The notes: generated by a model from the letters alone, not told the origin. A stretch of DNA of 39,083 bases from Micromonospora rosaria (GCF_001567585.1 NZ_LRQV01000057.1:1-39083), one strand, 5' to 3'. Positions 1 through 7,267 are shown, counted from the stretch's first letter. A program made the numbers and translations.

Positions 1-78
1 ACACCACCACGACGCTCAAACAAGCGACACGCCACAACAACCTAACAAAGCACTACTAACCCCAACGTCACCTACTGG

Positions 79-474
79 GTGGAGAAGAACCCCCCGCCGC
101 CCTCGGAGAGGGCGCTCAAGGCTGCCGCCGAAATGCAGAAGTCTGCGCCCCCGCTGGCCAGCGGGGGCGGTTGCAGGAACACTGCCGGCCTGGGCGTCTG
201 CATCAGCTGGACCAACAACCAGCACAAGGGCGACTTCTACGTCAACTCCTGGAACGGTGCCGTGTACTACGGCACCGCCCGCGTGTACATCCACGTCAAT
301 GGCACGCCCTACTACAAGTACACCGTCGTGACGGACCACCTCGGTGCTTACCCAGCCGCCACCCACAACACGGGATCCGGAAGCAGTGGATCCGCCTACA
401 CCCTCGTCGACACCTTCAACCAGAACGGCTCGGTAATCGGGGGCGGCAGCAGCCCTTACCAGTATTGGCCGTGA
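79..474 (+). CDS. Small Tyr/Asn-rich probable exported protein, 5' end doubtful
   Basis: I do not recognise the family. The 131-residue frame has a Pro-rich, charged N-terminal stretch (PPPPSERALKAAAEM) followed by a Gly, Asn and Tyr rich region with two cysteines (residues about 32 and 41) and aromatic repeats such as NSWNGAVYYGTARVY, the composition of a secreted beta-rich domain. It ends in YQYWP just before a strong hairpin. No signal peptide is visible from the GTG at 79 and there is no ribosome binding site before it. The frame stays open upstream to a TAA at 43-45 (readable as NPNVTYW before the GTG), in DNA that is A/C-rich and almost lacks G. I infer that the 5' end, including a signal sequence, has been lost or lies outside an intact reading. 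The reverse-strand frame here is treated as a shadow. Confidence 0.55.
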   Translation: MEKNPPPPSERALKAAAEMQKSAPPLASGGGCRNTAGLGVCISWTNNQHKGDFYVNSWNGAVYYGTARVYIHVNGTPYYKYTVVTDHLGAYPAATHNTGSGSSGSAYTLVDTFNQNGSVIGGGSSPYQYWP

Positions 475-484
475 CCCTCTGATG

Positions 485-527
485 CGAGTGAAGGGTGGCT
501 CCAGCCCCGGCAGCCACCCTTCACTCG
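485..527. terminator. Perfect 16-bp hairpin, bidirectional terminator
   Basis: Arms 485-500 and 512-527 are exact reverse complements, with an 11-base loop. It lies 11 bases after the stop of the gene ending at 474 and 22 bases before the convergent gene ending at 549, so it can serve both. There is no long U tract, as is usual in high-GC actinobacteria. Confidence 0.8.
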
Positions 528-548
528 TTCACACTGTCGGCGTGAGCT

Positions 549-1499
549 CTACGACGTCTGTCCGGCCCGGTCGACAATGGTCACGTTCAAGATCACCTCA
601 TGCCGCGCTTGCTGGCCGACGTCCGCAGCCACCGGTACGGTCTGCCAGCTAAGAAACTGATAGGTCTGCGGGTCGAAGATGAGGTCGTAGCGATCGATGC
701 TCCCGGGAAGGGACACTGCGGTGCCGGCGCGGCCCGCAGCGTCGGTCACGGTTGGGGACGCGACCACCCCGGGGATCTTCGTGGCCGCCTCGTACAGCGC
801 CGCCCGGGATTGTGCGGGCAGGTATCCACGTCGGATCAGAACCCCCACGTTGGCGAACGTCTGCTCGCTGCTCACCTCGGTGTCCTTGCTCATCCCCTTC
901 AGATAGGTCAGCATGGCAGCGGCATCGGTCGGCAGCCCGCTCAAGTAGGCCGGCGCTGGCGTGCACGGCCGGGTCGAGTTCAGGAGGTTGCCTTCCGGTC
1001 CCCACTCTGCGGCCCGTCCACCTCGACAGCCCGGGATCACCGTGCGCTGCCTCCCGCCGGCCGCCGGGTCGCTGGTCCAGATCAAGCCATCGTGGGTGCC
1101 GTCGACGGACATCCACGAGCGGGTGACGCTCGTCCCGGCGTCCTTCTGCCCGACGACGGGGAAGTATTCCTTGCTCTCGGTCAGGACGAACTCATCAGGC
1201 CGCGGGGCGGGGGTCTGGTCAGCGCGTGCGGCGTCAGCGGCCCGGTGCAGGATCTCCGCCGCTTGGGCGGTTGCAGCGGGCGGGTCTCCACCGATGCTGA
1301 CCACCGAGCTGACCAGCAGGGCAAGCACACCCGTCGTGGCCACGGCACCGACCGTGGCAAGTCTCCACCGCGTCCTTCCCGATCGTGCCGGTCCCGCCGC
1401 CCCGGCGATCACACTTCCCACCCGCCCTCGCAGGTGAGATGGCGGCTCCGCAGGTTCGAGCAACGCCCTGACCTGATCGACCATCTGCCGGTCGTTCAC
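549..1499 (-). CDS. CU044_5270 family membrane-anchored protein, likely sigma-factor partner
   Basis: A 316-residue protein of the type named CU044_5270 family in actinobacteria. It has a cytoplasmic N-terminus (about residues 1-45), one transmembrane segment at about 48-67 (TVGAVATTGVLALLVSSVV) and a large extracytoplasmic domain. The GTG start overlaps the stop of the upstream sigma factor gene as GTGA (1499-1496), so translation is coupled. Family knowledge: such proteins are regularly encoded directly after ECF sigma factors; the function is not established. I infer a membrane-bound regulator or sensor working with the sigma factor, by position and topology rather than by a recognised anti-sigma domain (no zinc-binding HxxxCxxC is visible). 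Two cysteines in the outer domain (PGCRGG and RPCTP) could form a disulfide. Confidence 0.75.
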   Translation of the reverse strand: MNDRQMVDQVRALLEPAEPPSHLRGRVGSVIAGAAGPARSGRTRWRLATVGAVATTGVLALLVSSVVSIGGDPPAATAQAAEILHRAADAARADQTPAPRPDEFVLTESKEYFPVVGQKDAGTSVTRSWMSVDGTHDGLIWTSDPAAGGRQRTVIPGCRGGRAAEWGPEGNLLNSTRPCTPAPAYLSGLPTDAAAMLTYLKGMSKDTEVSSEQTFANVGVLIRRGYLPAQSRAALYEAATKIPGVVASPTVTDAAGRAGTAVSLPGSIDRYDLIFDPQTYQFLSWQTVPVAADVGQQARHEVILNVTIVDRAGQTS

Positions 1500-2104
1500 A
1501 TCGACTCCTCTGCCACTCGTGTCGGATCACTGCCGCCAAGCGCACTTGCGAGCTTGCGACGGGCGCGGTTCAGGCGGGAGCGCACCGTCCCAATGGGGAT
1601 GCCGAGAGCCCGGGCGGTCTCCTCGTAGCTGAGTTCTCCCCAGGCGATCAGCAACAGGACGTCGCGATCCCTCGCCGGCAATTCCGCGAGGGCACCCGCC
1701 AGGGGTACTCGGATCGCCTGGGCCGCAGCCCCAGCCACCACCCACTCCGCGTGATCGGGTGCGGTACCGGTCGGCTCGGATCGCGCCATGGCTCGGTAAC
1801 GCGCCTGCTCCCGACGCCGATAATGCGAAATCTCCTTCGTCAGGATCCCGAACAGCCACGGGCGTGCGTCCGGCCGCGAGAGGTCGTATCGGTGTCGTCG
1901 CCGAAACGCGACCAAGAACGTCTCCGACACCACGTCGTCAACGACCGCCGCGCCCACCCGCCCGTGCGCATACCGGTACAACGCAGCGGCATGCCGGTCG
2001 TACAAGACGGTGAACTGGGACCGCTCAACCAGAGAAGCCTCCACGTACCAGGCGTCCGACTCCAGCTCCGCCTCAAGCTGCCGGTCAGCCAGCATGCCCG
2101 GCAC
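1496..2104 (-). CDS. ECF-type RNA polymerase sigma factor
   Basis: Sigma-70 family protein of 202 residues. Region 2 runs from about residue 30 (FTVLYDRHAAALYRYAHGR) through the promoter-melting and -10 recognition helices (DDVVSETFLVAFRRRHRYD, RPWLFGILTKEISHYRRRE). Region 4 lies at about 140-190, with LPARDRDVLLLIAWGELSYE and the helix-turn-helix ARALGIPIGTVRSRLNRARR. The linker is short and there is no C-terminal SnoaL-like extension. The GTG at 2104 opens the frame; an in-frame ATG at 2095 is an alternative. It forms a two-gene operon with the membrane protein downstream, with a 4-base overlap. Its promoter lies in 2105-2237, next to the decayed insertion sequence, where I see no clear -35/-10 pair. 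Confidence 0.9.
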   Translation of the reverse strand: MPGMLADRQLEAELESDAWYVEASLVERSQFTVLYDRHAAALYRYAHGRVGAAVVDDVVSETFLVAFRRRHRYDLSRPDARPWLFGILTKEISHYRRREQARYRAMARSEPTGTAPDHAEWVVAGAAAQAIRVPLAGALAELPARDRDVLLLIAWGELSYEETARALGIPIGTVRSRLNRARRKLASALGGSDPTRVAEESM

Positions 2105-2237
2105 AACAAACAGCTCGCCTCACGTCAGACCCCCTCCAGCACGCAACTGCCCTCACCCATGTATCGCCACCCCGACCCTTTCGAGTTCACGCGACCGCGA
2201 CCGCCCTGGCCCGCACCGCTTCGACGCCCCCTTTCTC

Positions 2238-2485
2238 TCACCGCCCGGAGAGTGTCGAGACTGTCTCTCGCCAACGGTGCTTCCGGTGATCTTGGTAGTA
2301 GGTATCAGCGGCCGGAAAGCGGTCGCTGAACGTCTTGTCGAAGGCGTTCCACGAGGGCTTCCAGCGCATCGTCCATCGGATTCTTCCTGCTCCGGCAGGT
2401 TCCAGTGACCGGGTCACCAGCACAGATACTTGAACGCGTCCTGCTCCTTGGTGAAGTGGCCGCAGGCCTTGACCGCCCGCCGCTA
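2238..2485 (-). pseudogene. IS256-type transposase, 3' fragment
   Basis: This is the 3' half of an IS256/mutator-family transposase gene interrupted by the element at 2486-3644. Reading across the join gives IESLNTRYRRAVKACGHFTK, the conserved IS256 segment after the last catalytic Glu. The frame then shifts near 2427-2433: one frame ends at a TGA (KYLCW stop), and the neighbouring frame continues with LVTRSLEP, RWTMRWKPSWNAFDKTFSDRF and a final stop at 2238. The C-terminal RWKPxxNAF..F.DRFPA pattern is the usual IS256 tail as I know it from actinobacterial members. Two lesions, a frameshift and an insertion, make it non-functional. Confidence 0.82.
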
Positions 2486-2499
2486 CAGATCTTGAAAAG
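2486..2499 (+). repeat. IS630 left terminal inverted repeat
   Basis: CAGATCTTGAAAAG; matches the reverse complement of 3631-3644 at 13 of 14 bases. It begins immediately after the TA at 2484-2485 and ends just before the orfB stop codon at 2500-2502. Confidence 0.9.
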
Positions 2500-3120
2500 T
2501 TAGGTTGAGCCGGCGTCGAGGGTCAGGCCGGTATGCGCGAGGAAGCTGTTGAGTAGGTCGGGGCGGTACTGGATGCGTTTGAGCCGGTTCTTGATGATCG
2601 CGAGGAGGTGGTCGAGGCCGGTGACGGCTAGGTTGCCGATGCTGCGTTTCAGGTGGGACCAGACGCCCTCGGTAGGGTTGAGGTCCGGAGCGTAGGCGGG
2701 CAGCCGGATCGCGGTCAGCCAGTCCCGGGCGGCGATCATCTGGCGCATCGCTGCGCTGATGTGGGTGTTGAGGTTGTCCCAGACGAGGACGATCGGGCCG
2801 CCGAGCTGCTGGTGGGCGGCGTCGAGCAGGGCGATGTAGTCGGCTTCGGCGAAGCTGCGCCGCTCACCCTTACGGCCGCGGTGGGTGATGGTGCGGTAGA
2901 TCAGGCGAGGCCGGCGTCCGGGCTTGTAGCAGGTCAGACCCGCGATGGAGATCCGGCCGGAGCCCTTGCCGGAGGTCGGCACGACCGGCGTGTGGCCGCG
3001 TCGGCCCCACGTACGGGCCTTGGGCGGGCGCAGCGTCTGACCGGCCTCGTCCTCGAAGACGATCCACGCCCTACGCTGCGCCGCTACCGTTTTCCCGCCG
3101 GCCACACCTCCCGCCGCCAC
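2500..3120 (-). CDS. IS630 transposase orfB, DDE catalytic domain
   Basis: Encodes the catalytic half of the transposase. The DDE residues are visible: Asp in WIVFEDEAGQ, Asp in IVLVWDNLNTH, and Glu in LNPTEGVWSHLK. The Pro-Asp-Leu-Asn-Pro run before the final Glu is typical of IS630/Tc1-type enzymes. The frame lies -1 relative to orfA and overlaps it by 37 bases; it has no convincing start of its own before residue 10, so it is probably expressed as an orfA-orfB fusion by ribosomal frameshifting at 3090-3096. Without fusion the product would lack the DNA-binding domain. Confidence 0.9.
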   Translation of the reverse strand: MAAGGVAGGKTVAAQRRAWIVFEDEAGQTLRPPKARTWGRRGHTPVVPTSGKGSGRISIAGLTCYKPGRRPRLIYRTITHRGRKGERRSFAEADYIALLDAAHQQLGGPIVLVWDNLNTHISAAMRQMIAARDWLTAIRLPAYAPDLNPTEGVWSHLKRSIGNLAVTGLDHLLAIIKNRLKRIQYRPDLLNSFLAHTGLTLDAGST

Positions 3121-3608
3121 GTCATCACCGCATCCTCGTCACGTTCCACCGGCCGATGCGCCGGGACCTGCACCGACCAGCCGATCCGGTGCAGCAGATA
3201 GGAGGTGCCGCGCAGCGTGTACCGGGTGTGGAACAGCCGAGCGATCACATCCGACACCCGCGCCAGGGTCCAGCGTTGATCGTCACCGAACCCGTGCGCC
3301 GCCGGACCCTCATCCAACGCTTCGGCCAGCCGCCGCAGGCGAGGCTCGTCGAGGCGACACCGTGAACCACCGGGGCCTTTCGACGCCAGAGCGTCCGCAC
3401 CTCCGGCCCGCCACCGCTGCCGCCAGCCGTACACCGCGGTCTGCGACACCCGCAACCGCGCCGCGATCTCCGGCACCGAAACCCCCTCGGCGAACCACCC
3501 GGCCGCCTGCCGCCGTACCACCTCACGCTTGGCCCGCCCCCGCGCCGACAGGCCACCACCATCGGGATACCTCATACCAAGGGATCTACCCGCGAGCGGC
3601 AAGGTCAC
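3084..3608 (-). CDS. IS630 transposase orfA, DNA-binding domain
   Basis: A 174-residue N-terminal half of the transposase. It contains a helix-turn-helix of the IS630/HTH_29 type (about residues 28-75: RRQAAGWFAEGVSVPEIAAR, then LRVSQTAVYGWRQRW) and a second winged-helix-like segment (about 95-145: RWTLARVSDVIARLFHTRYT, LHRIGWSVQVPAHRP). It stops at TAG (3086-3084), a few bases after the slippery heptamer. The true start may be an internal codon, for example the ATG opening MRYPDGG at residue 12. It reads on into orfB after a -1 slip. Confidence 0.88.
   Translation of the reverse strand: MTLPLAGRSLGMRYPDGGGLSARGRAKREVVRRQAAGWFAEGVSVPEIAARLRVSQTAVYGWRQRWRAGGADALASKGPGGSRCRLDEPRLRRLAEALDEGPAAHGFGDDQRWTLARVSDVIARLFHTRYTLRGTSYLLHRIGWSVQVPAHRPVERDEDAVMTWRREVWPAGKR
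3090..3096 (-). other. Programmed -1 frameshift heptamer G GGA AAA
   Basis: On the coding strand orfA reads GCG GGA AAA CGG TAG. The run G GGA AAA fits the X XXY YYZ rule, and slipping back one base gives GGG AAA ACG GTA, exactly the orfB frame. It sits in the orfA/orfB overlap directly before the orfA stop. That this drives fusion is inference from family behaviour. Confidence 0.75.
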
Positions 3609-3630
3609 CCATCACAGTGGACCAAGCTGG

Positions 3631-3644
3631 CCTTTCAAGATCTG
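3631..3644 (-). repeat. IS630 right terminal inverted repeat
   Basis: The reverse complement reads CAGATCTTGAAAGG, one mismatch from the left end. It is followed by TA at 3645-3646. Confidence 0.9.
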
Positions 3645-3841
3645 TAGCGGGTGTTGAGTGACTCGATCGCGGCGTGGAGCAGATGACCCTGCGGATTCTC
3701 TAGGTCGTAGTCGAGGAGCGGGATGAACTGGGCCCAGGCCTCGTCCCACAGGCGGATCACCGTCGGATACCAGCCGCGCCTCTTGTCGTTACGTCGCGCG
3801 GGGATGGCGGAAATGGCCGCGCCGGATCCACGTGCGGTCAA
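3645..3841 (-). pseudogene. IS256-type transposase, central fragment with frameshifts
   Basis: Residues WYPTVIRLWDEAWAQFIPLL then IESLNTRYR match the IS256 segment that leads to the last catalytic Glu (usual form: YPA.. LW..AW.EF.PFL ... TNAIESLNARYR). Between them the reading DLENPQGHLLHA is explained by small indels: shifting one base after GAG recovers IRRVICST, and a second indel returns to IES. The N-terminal two-thirds of the transposase are missing; upstream of about 3841 I see no further match. Together with 2238-2485 this is one decayed gene split by the IS630 element. Confidence 0.8.
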
Positions 3842-4285
3842 CGGGGATAACGTACATCGAGGAGCCGCCGGCGTTGTTGGCGAAGCTCACGTCACCATCG
3901 AGGAGTTCCAGCTCGCCCGCCGAAGTCCCCGTCCGCGAGGAAGCCCTGACGGCAAAACCGTCGCGCTGGTGGGACAGCGAGGCTCAGCGGGTACGACGGA
4001 CCCCGCACAGAACGACCCCGAAACATGCCGCATCGCCAGCACCGAGAAACCCGCCAGGGAGAGCAGCGCGCCTACTCACAGAGCCCCGGCCCGCCATCTG
4101 GCTTCCGAGCCAGCACCGGAAGCATGATCAAGAACCACCCGGACACGACGGCCACCGCTGGACGGGCCAGGACATGAGGGATGCTCGTCGCACGAGCACC
4201 CACCGAGCACCCAACCGTCCACAGGAGACAGAAAAGCGAAGGGGCCTGACTGCCGTATCGGCAGGTCAGACCCCTTGTGATCTTG
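3842..4285. other. No recognisable gene; probable element debris
   Basis: 444 bases between the IS256 remnant and the tRNA genes. On the reverse strand 3983-3789 is open for 64 codons (contains VSFANNAGGSSMYVIPV), but it has no clear start or ribosome binding site and I recognise no family. The remainder shows no coding pattern, no terminal repeats and no copy of the adjacent tRNA 3' ends. Confidence 0.5.
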
Positions 4286-4358
4286 TGCGCCCGAAGGGAC
4301 TCGAACCCCTAACCTTCTGATCCGTAGTCAGATGCTCTATCCGTTGAGCTACGGGCGC
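4286..4358 (-). tRNA. tRNA-Arg (anticodon ACG)
   Basis: Full cloverleaf on the reverse strand: acceptor GCGCCCG (4358-4352) pairs with CGGGCGC (4293-4287), discriminator A at 4286. The D arm starts GCTCAACGGATAGAGC, the anticodon loop is CTACGGA in the stem TCTGA/TCAGA, and the T arm contains GGTTCGAGTCC. CCA is not encoded. ACG is modified to ICG and reads CGU, CGC and CGA. Confidence 0.96.
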
Positions 4359-4392
4359 TGGTGCTTGGCCAGTCTACACACCGGCTTTCGCG

Positions 4393-4483
4393 CGGAGACT
4401 CCGGGATTCGAACCCGGGAGGGGCTTTAAGACCCCAACCGCATTAGCAGTGCGGCGCCATAGACCAGACTAGGCGAAGTCTCC
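4393..4483 (-). tRNA. tRNA-Ser (anticodon GCT)
   Basis: Class II tRNA of 91 bases: acceptor GGAGACT (4483-4477) pairs with AGTCTCC (4400-4394), discriminator G at 4393. The anticodon loop is CTGCTAA, giving GCT (reads AGC/AGU). The long variable arm (GGGGTCTTAAAGCCCC) and the GGTTCGAATCC T arm are typical of serine tRNAs. It lies 34 bases upstream of tRNA-Arg and is probably co-transcribed. Confidence 0.96.
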
Positions 4484-4638
4484 CTGGTGGCCTGCAGACC
4501 ACCGCGCCTGAGGATACAGGCCCCCACCCACCCGGGGCAAAGCGACTATCCCGCCCGCCGCGCCGTGCCCCGCCGCCGCCGACCGCCAGCCACATTTTCC
4601 CCGGTGGGACGCCCGGATCGGGGCTACCCTCCATCGAT

Positions 4639-6183
4639 ATGGAGGAGCAGCCGCCCAGCGACCAGCCCCGCCGACCGAGCCGCAGACCCCGAGCGGGTAC
4701 GCCCGGAAGCCGCCCGCCGGAGGCGAGCTTCACCCCGCCACCACCCCGGCCCGGGGAACCGGAGCCGACCGAGCCGCCGCGAAAGCCGGCGCGCCGGGCG
4801 AAGGCAGCCCCGACCGTGCTCTTCCAGCCTCCGCAGGATCCCCCGCCCGACGGTACGGCTCCCGTACCGCGCCGCCGGTCGGCCCCGTCGAGCCGCACGA
4901 CCACCACCGCACCGAGCCTCCCTCTGCCGGCCGAGTCTCCGCCGGTTGGCGAGCAGGTCGAGCCGACGCCCAGCCGGGAGCAGGTCGAGCCCGCCCCAGG
5001 CGGTGAGCCGGTGGGGTCGGTGACGGGACCGGAGCCGGCCACCGGGACGGAGAGTGGGTCGGACCACAGCGCCGGCTCGACGGGCGATGATCCCGGGCCG
5101 GCCCGCAGCACCCCCGCGCGCACCAGGTCGACCACCGGATCCACGCCGGCGACCGGACGAAGGACCCCGGTGCGCAAGAGCGCCGCCGCGAGCCGGGTCA
5201 CGCCCTCCGGCGGAACGCCCACCGAGGCCACCGACGGGACCACGCCCGCCGAGAAGGGGACCACGCCCGCCGAGAAGGGGACCGCCCGGACCCGGAAGAC
5301 ACCCACCACCCGGAAGGCGCCCACCCGCCGGACGGCCATGCCGCCGGAATCGGTCACCGGGTCCCTGACGGCCGGCACGGCACCGGTCGGCCCGTCCACC
5401 CCACCGGACATCGCGCAGCGCCCCGAGAACGAGCCGCCGGACGTCGCGCAGCAGCCCAGGCCGGCGGACGTCGCGCAGCGGCCCGACGGCGAGCCGACGG
5501 AGGTACACCGACCTGGGAGCGGGCCGGCGGACGGGCGTACCGGGGGAGGTGACCTGCGGTGGACGGCCGGGCGGCTGCGCGACCGGCCGGAGTTGGCGCC
5601 GGAGTTGCTCGCCCTGGCGGCCGTCGAGGTGCGGGGGCCGGCCGCGCGGGCCTGGGTCGACGAGGTGCGGGCGGTGTACCCGCAGGCCGACGCGGCCGGG
5701 CTGGCCCGGCTCGCCACCGCACGGTTCGTGCGGCGGGCCGGCGTGGGTGGGGCGGCGGCCACGACGGCCGGGCTGCTCGCCCCGGCCGTGGAGGTGGCGG
5801 CGGTGCTCTGGGCGCAGGCCGACCTGGTGTTGCACCTCGCGGCGGCCTACGGCCGGGACCCGGGTCACCCGGACCGGGCGGTGGAGTTGCTGGTGCTGAC
5901 CCGGGTGCACGCCGACAGCGACCGGGCGCGGGCGGCGCTGGACGCGGCCAGGGCGGCGGCCCGGGATCCGGACGGTGGCCCTCGGCCGGCGGCGGGGCCG
6001 TGGCCGTCGGCGCTGGGGGCGGCGTGGCGACTCGCGGCGCCCCTGACCGGTGGGGAGTGGCTGCCGGTCCGGCTCGCCGCGCGTCTGCTGCCGGGCGCTG
6101 CGGTGCTGGCCGCAGCGGCCGGGGCCGATGCCGCGACGCGACGGCTCGCCGCCCGCGCGGTCGCCGCCTACCGCGCCGGCTGA
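4639..6183 (+). CDS. Pro/Thr/Arg-rich protein with Ala-rich helical C-terminal domain
   Basis: Unrecognised 514-residue protein. Residues 1 to about 300 are low complexity, rich in Pro, Thr, Arg and Glu, with short internal repeats (TTPAEKG twice at about 5237-5280; DVAQ-P variants at about 5407-5490). Residues about 300-514 form an Ala/Leu-rich helical domain (WTAGRLRDRPELAPELLALA, ARAWVDEVRAVYPQADA, then two hydrophobic stretches AATTAGLLAPAVEVAAVLWA and LAARLLPGAAVLAAAAGA) that may dip into or bind the membrane. The C-terminal domain has a more regular coding composition and is the conserved part by my reading. The ATG at 4639 has no Shine-Dalgarno but follows TACCCT (4625-4630) by eight bases, suggesting a leaderless message. 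The large reverse-strand frame across this gene is a shadow. Confidence 0.7.
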   Translation: MEEQPPSDQPRRPSRRPRAGTPGSRPPEASFTPPPPRPGEPEPTEPPRKPARRAKAAPTVLFQPPQDPPPDGTAPVPRRRSAPSSRTTTTAPSLPLPAESPPVGEQVEPTPSREQVEPAPGGEPVGSVTGPEPATGTESGSDHSAGSTGDDPGPARSTPARTRSTTGSTPATGRRTPVRKSAAASRVTPSGGTPTEATDGTTPAEKGTTPAEKGTARTRKTPTTRKAPTRRTAMPPESVTGSLTAGTAPVGPSTPPDIAQRPENEPPDVAQQPRPADVAQRPDGEPTEVHRPGSGPADGRTGGGDLRWTAGRLRDRPELAPELLALAAVEVRGPAARAWVDEVRAVYPQADAAGLARLATARFVRRAGVGGAAATTAGLLAPAVEVAAVLWAQADLVLHLAAAYGRDPGHPDRAVELLVLTRVHADSDRARAALDAARAAARDPDGGPRPAAGPWPSALGAAWRLAAPLTGGEWLPVRLAARLLPGAAVLAAAAGADAATRRLAARAVAAYRAG

Positions 6184-6292
6184 CCGGGGTCCGCCCCGCC
6201 GGGGCCGCCGGGACCGTCCGACCGCAAGCCCCGTGGCGGGCGGCGCACGGGCCGACACGGCTCGACAGCGGTCCACACCGCCGAAAGCAGCG

Positions 6293-6346
6293 GGCAGAAC
6301 AGGAACAGCAGGCAGAGCAGGGACCGCGGGCAGAGCAGGGACGGTG
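6293..6346. repeat. Three imperfect 18-bp tandem repeats at a gene 3' end
   Basis: Units 6293-6310, 6311-6328 and 6329-6346 share GGCAGAGCAGGGAC (the first with two changes). The next bases, TCAGAGC at 6354-6360, include the stop codon of the CPBP gene and resemble the CAGAGC core of the unit. Period 18, no spacers. Confidence 0.75.
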
Positions 6347-6353
6347 GGAGGGG

Positions 6354-7124
6354 TCAGAGCCAGTCGAACCATTCGCGGGGCAGCAGGGAGTAGCCGACGA
6401 AGGCCACGATGTCGAGCAGCGTGTGCGCCACGACCAGCGGCATCACCCGCCGGGTCCGCAGGAAGAAGTACGTGAAGACGATGCCCATCACCACGTTGCC
6501 GACGAACGCCCCGAAGCCCTGGTACAGGTGGTAGGTGCCGCGCAGGACGGCGCTGGTCGCGATGATCACGCCGACCCGCCACTGGAGCTGCCGCAGCCGG
6601 GTGACCAGGTACCCGACCACGATCACCTCCTCCAGGACGGCGTTCTTCACGGCGGCGAGGATCAGCACCGGCACCGCCCACCAGTAGTCGGGTAGCGCCG
6701 CCGGCACCAGGCTGGCGTTGAGACCGAGGTGCGCGGCCACCCAGAACAACGCCAGGCCGGGCAGGCCGATCAGGGCCGCCAGCCCGGCGCCCCGGGCCAG
6801 GTCCGACCCGGGCCGCCGGGCGTCCAGGCCGAGGGTGCGGATCGCGTTTCCGGGGTCGCGGTTGACCAGGTGTACGGCGAGCAGCACCGGCAGCATCGCG
6901 AAGGCGAGACCGAGCAGTTGGTACGTCAGGTCCAGGTACGGCCGGGGTGACGCGGAGGTGTTCAGGGCGGCGGTCTGTCTCGACAGTCCGCCCTCGGCGG
7001 TCAGCTTGGCGACGATGGAGACCATCGCGTACACGGCTGACTGACCGAGGGAGAGCCCGAGGACCAGCAACGTTTCGGTGCCGAGGGTCCGTCGGGACGC
7101 CTGGCGGGTGAGCTCGACCGTCAC
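6354..7124 (-). CDS. CPBP-family intramembrane protease homologue
   Basis: About 256 residues, polytopic. The CPBP (CAAX protease/bacteriocin-processing, Abi) motifs are present in order: the double Glu motif as LEEVIVVGYLVTRL, the second motif as RGTYHLYQGFGAFVGNVVMG, and the third as HTLLDIVAF. In the common EExxxR form the sixth position is Arg; here it is Val, with Arg further on (TRL), so activity cannot be assumed. At least six hydrophobic segments are visible, including LPVLLAVHLV, LIGLPGLALFWVAAHL and WWAVPVLILAAV. I place the start at GTG 7124 (VTVELTRQ); the frame extends to 7226, but that would run through the palindrome at 7183-7205 and past the divergent gene's leader. Known roles of the family range from prenyl-protein processing to bacteriocin immunity; substrate unknown here. 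Confidence 0.82.
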   Translation of the reverse strand: MTVELTRQASRRTLGTETLLVLGLSLGQSAVYAMVSIVAKLTAEGGLSRQTAALNTSASPRPYLDLTYQLLGLAFAMLPVLLAVHLVNRDPGNAIRTLGLDARRPGSDLARGAGLAALIGLPGLALFWVAAHLGLNASLVPAALPDYWWAVPVLILAAVKNAVLEEVIVVGYLVTRLRQLQWRVGVIIATSAVLRGTYHLYQGFGAFVGNVVMGIVFTYFFLRTRRVMPLVVAHTLLDIVAFVGYSLLPREWFDWL

Positions 7125-7182
7125 CGCACCACTGTGCCCGACGCGGCGGCCCGCCGGCAGGGGCAAGGTCACCAGTGTGAGC

Positions 7183-7205
7183 CGGTCGCACATTCTGTGC
7201 GACCG
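7183..7205. promoter_or_regulatory. Perfect 23-bp palindrome between CPBP and flavohaemoglobin genes
   Basis: CGGTCGCACA TTC TGTGCGACCG: ten-base arms, three-base centre, no mismatch. It lies 63 bases before the flavohaemoglobin start and 59 bases before the preferred CPBP start, in a divergent intergenic region. This is a transcription-factor operator by form and position. It does not resemble the NsrR sites I know, so the regulator is open. Confidence 0.7.
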
Positions 7206-7267
7206 CTGTGCACGCTCCGTGCCCATCCTGTGATGGCCCGATCGCCGTCACCCGAGGGAGCGTGCCA

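Larger units (their letters stand above)
2486..3644 (-). mobile_element. Intact IS630-type insertion sequence, 1159 bp
   Basis: The element carries orfA and orfB of an IS630-type transposase and is bounded by near-perfect terminal inverted repeats (2486-2499 and 3631-3644, 13 of 14 matching). A TA dinucleotide flanks both sides (2484-2485 and 3645-3646), which is the target duplication expected of the IS630/Tc1/mariner superfamily. Removing the element plus one TA restores an IS256 transposase reading frame exactly, which fixes the boundaries. The restored target is the 10-bp palindrome CCGCTAGCGG with TA at its centre. Both frames are open and the catalytic triad is present, so it is probably a recent insertion. 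Confidence 0.93.

Noticed and set aside
3789..3983. 64-codon reverse-strand frame with NNAGGSSMYVIPV.
   Set aside because: No start codon with a ribosome binding site and no family I recognise; kept only as a note in the gap entry.
4286..4483. tRNA-Arg or tRNA-Ser as attachment site of an integrated element.
   Set aside because: No integrase gene and no second copy of either tRNA 3' end was seen in the neighbouring 2-4 kb; the mobile DNA next to it is explained by IS insertions.
4624..7251. Long reverse-strand open frame over the low-complexity gene and into the CPBP gene.
   Set aside because: Arg/Pro-rich without motifs; it conflicts with the recognisable CPBP gene and with the conserved C-terminal domain on the forward strand.
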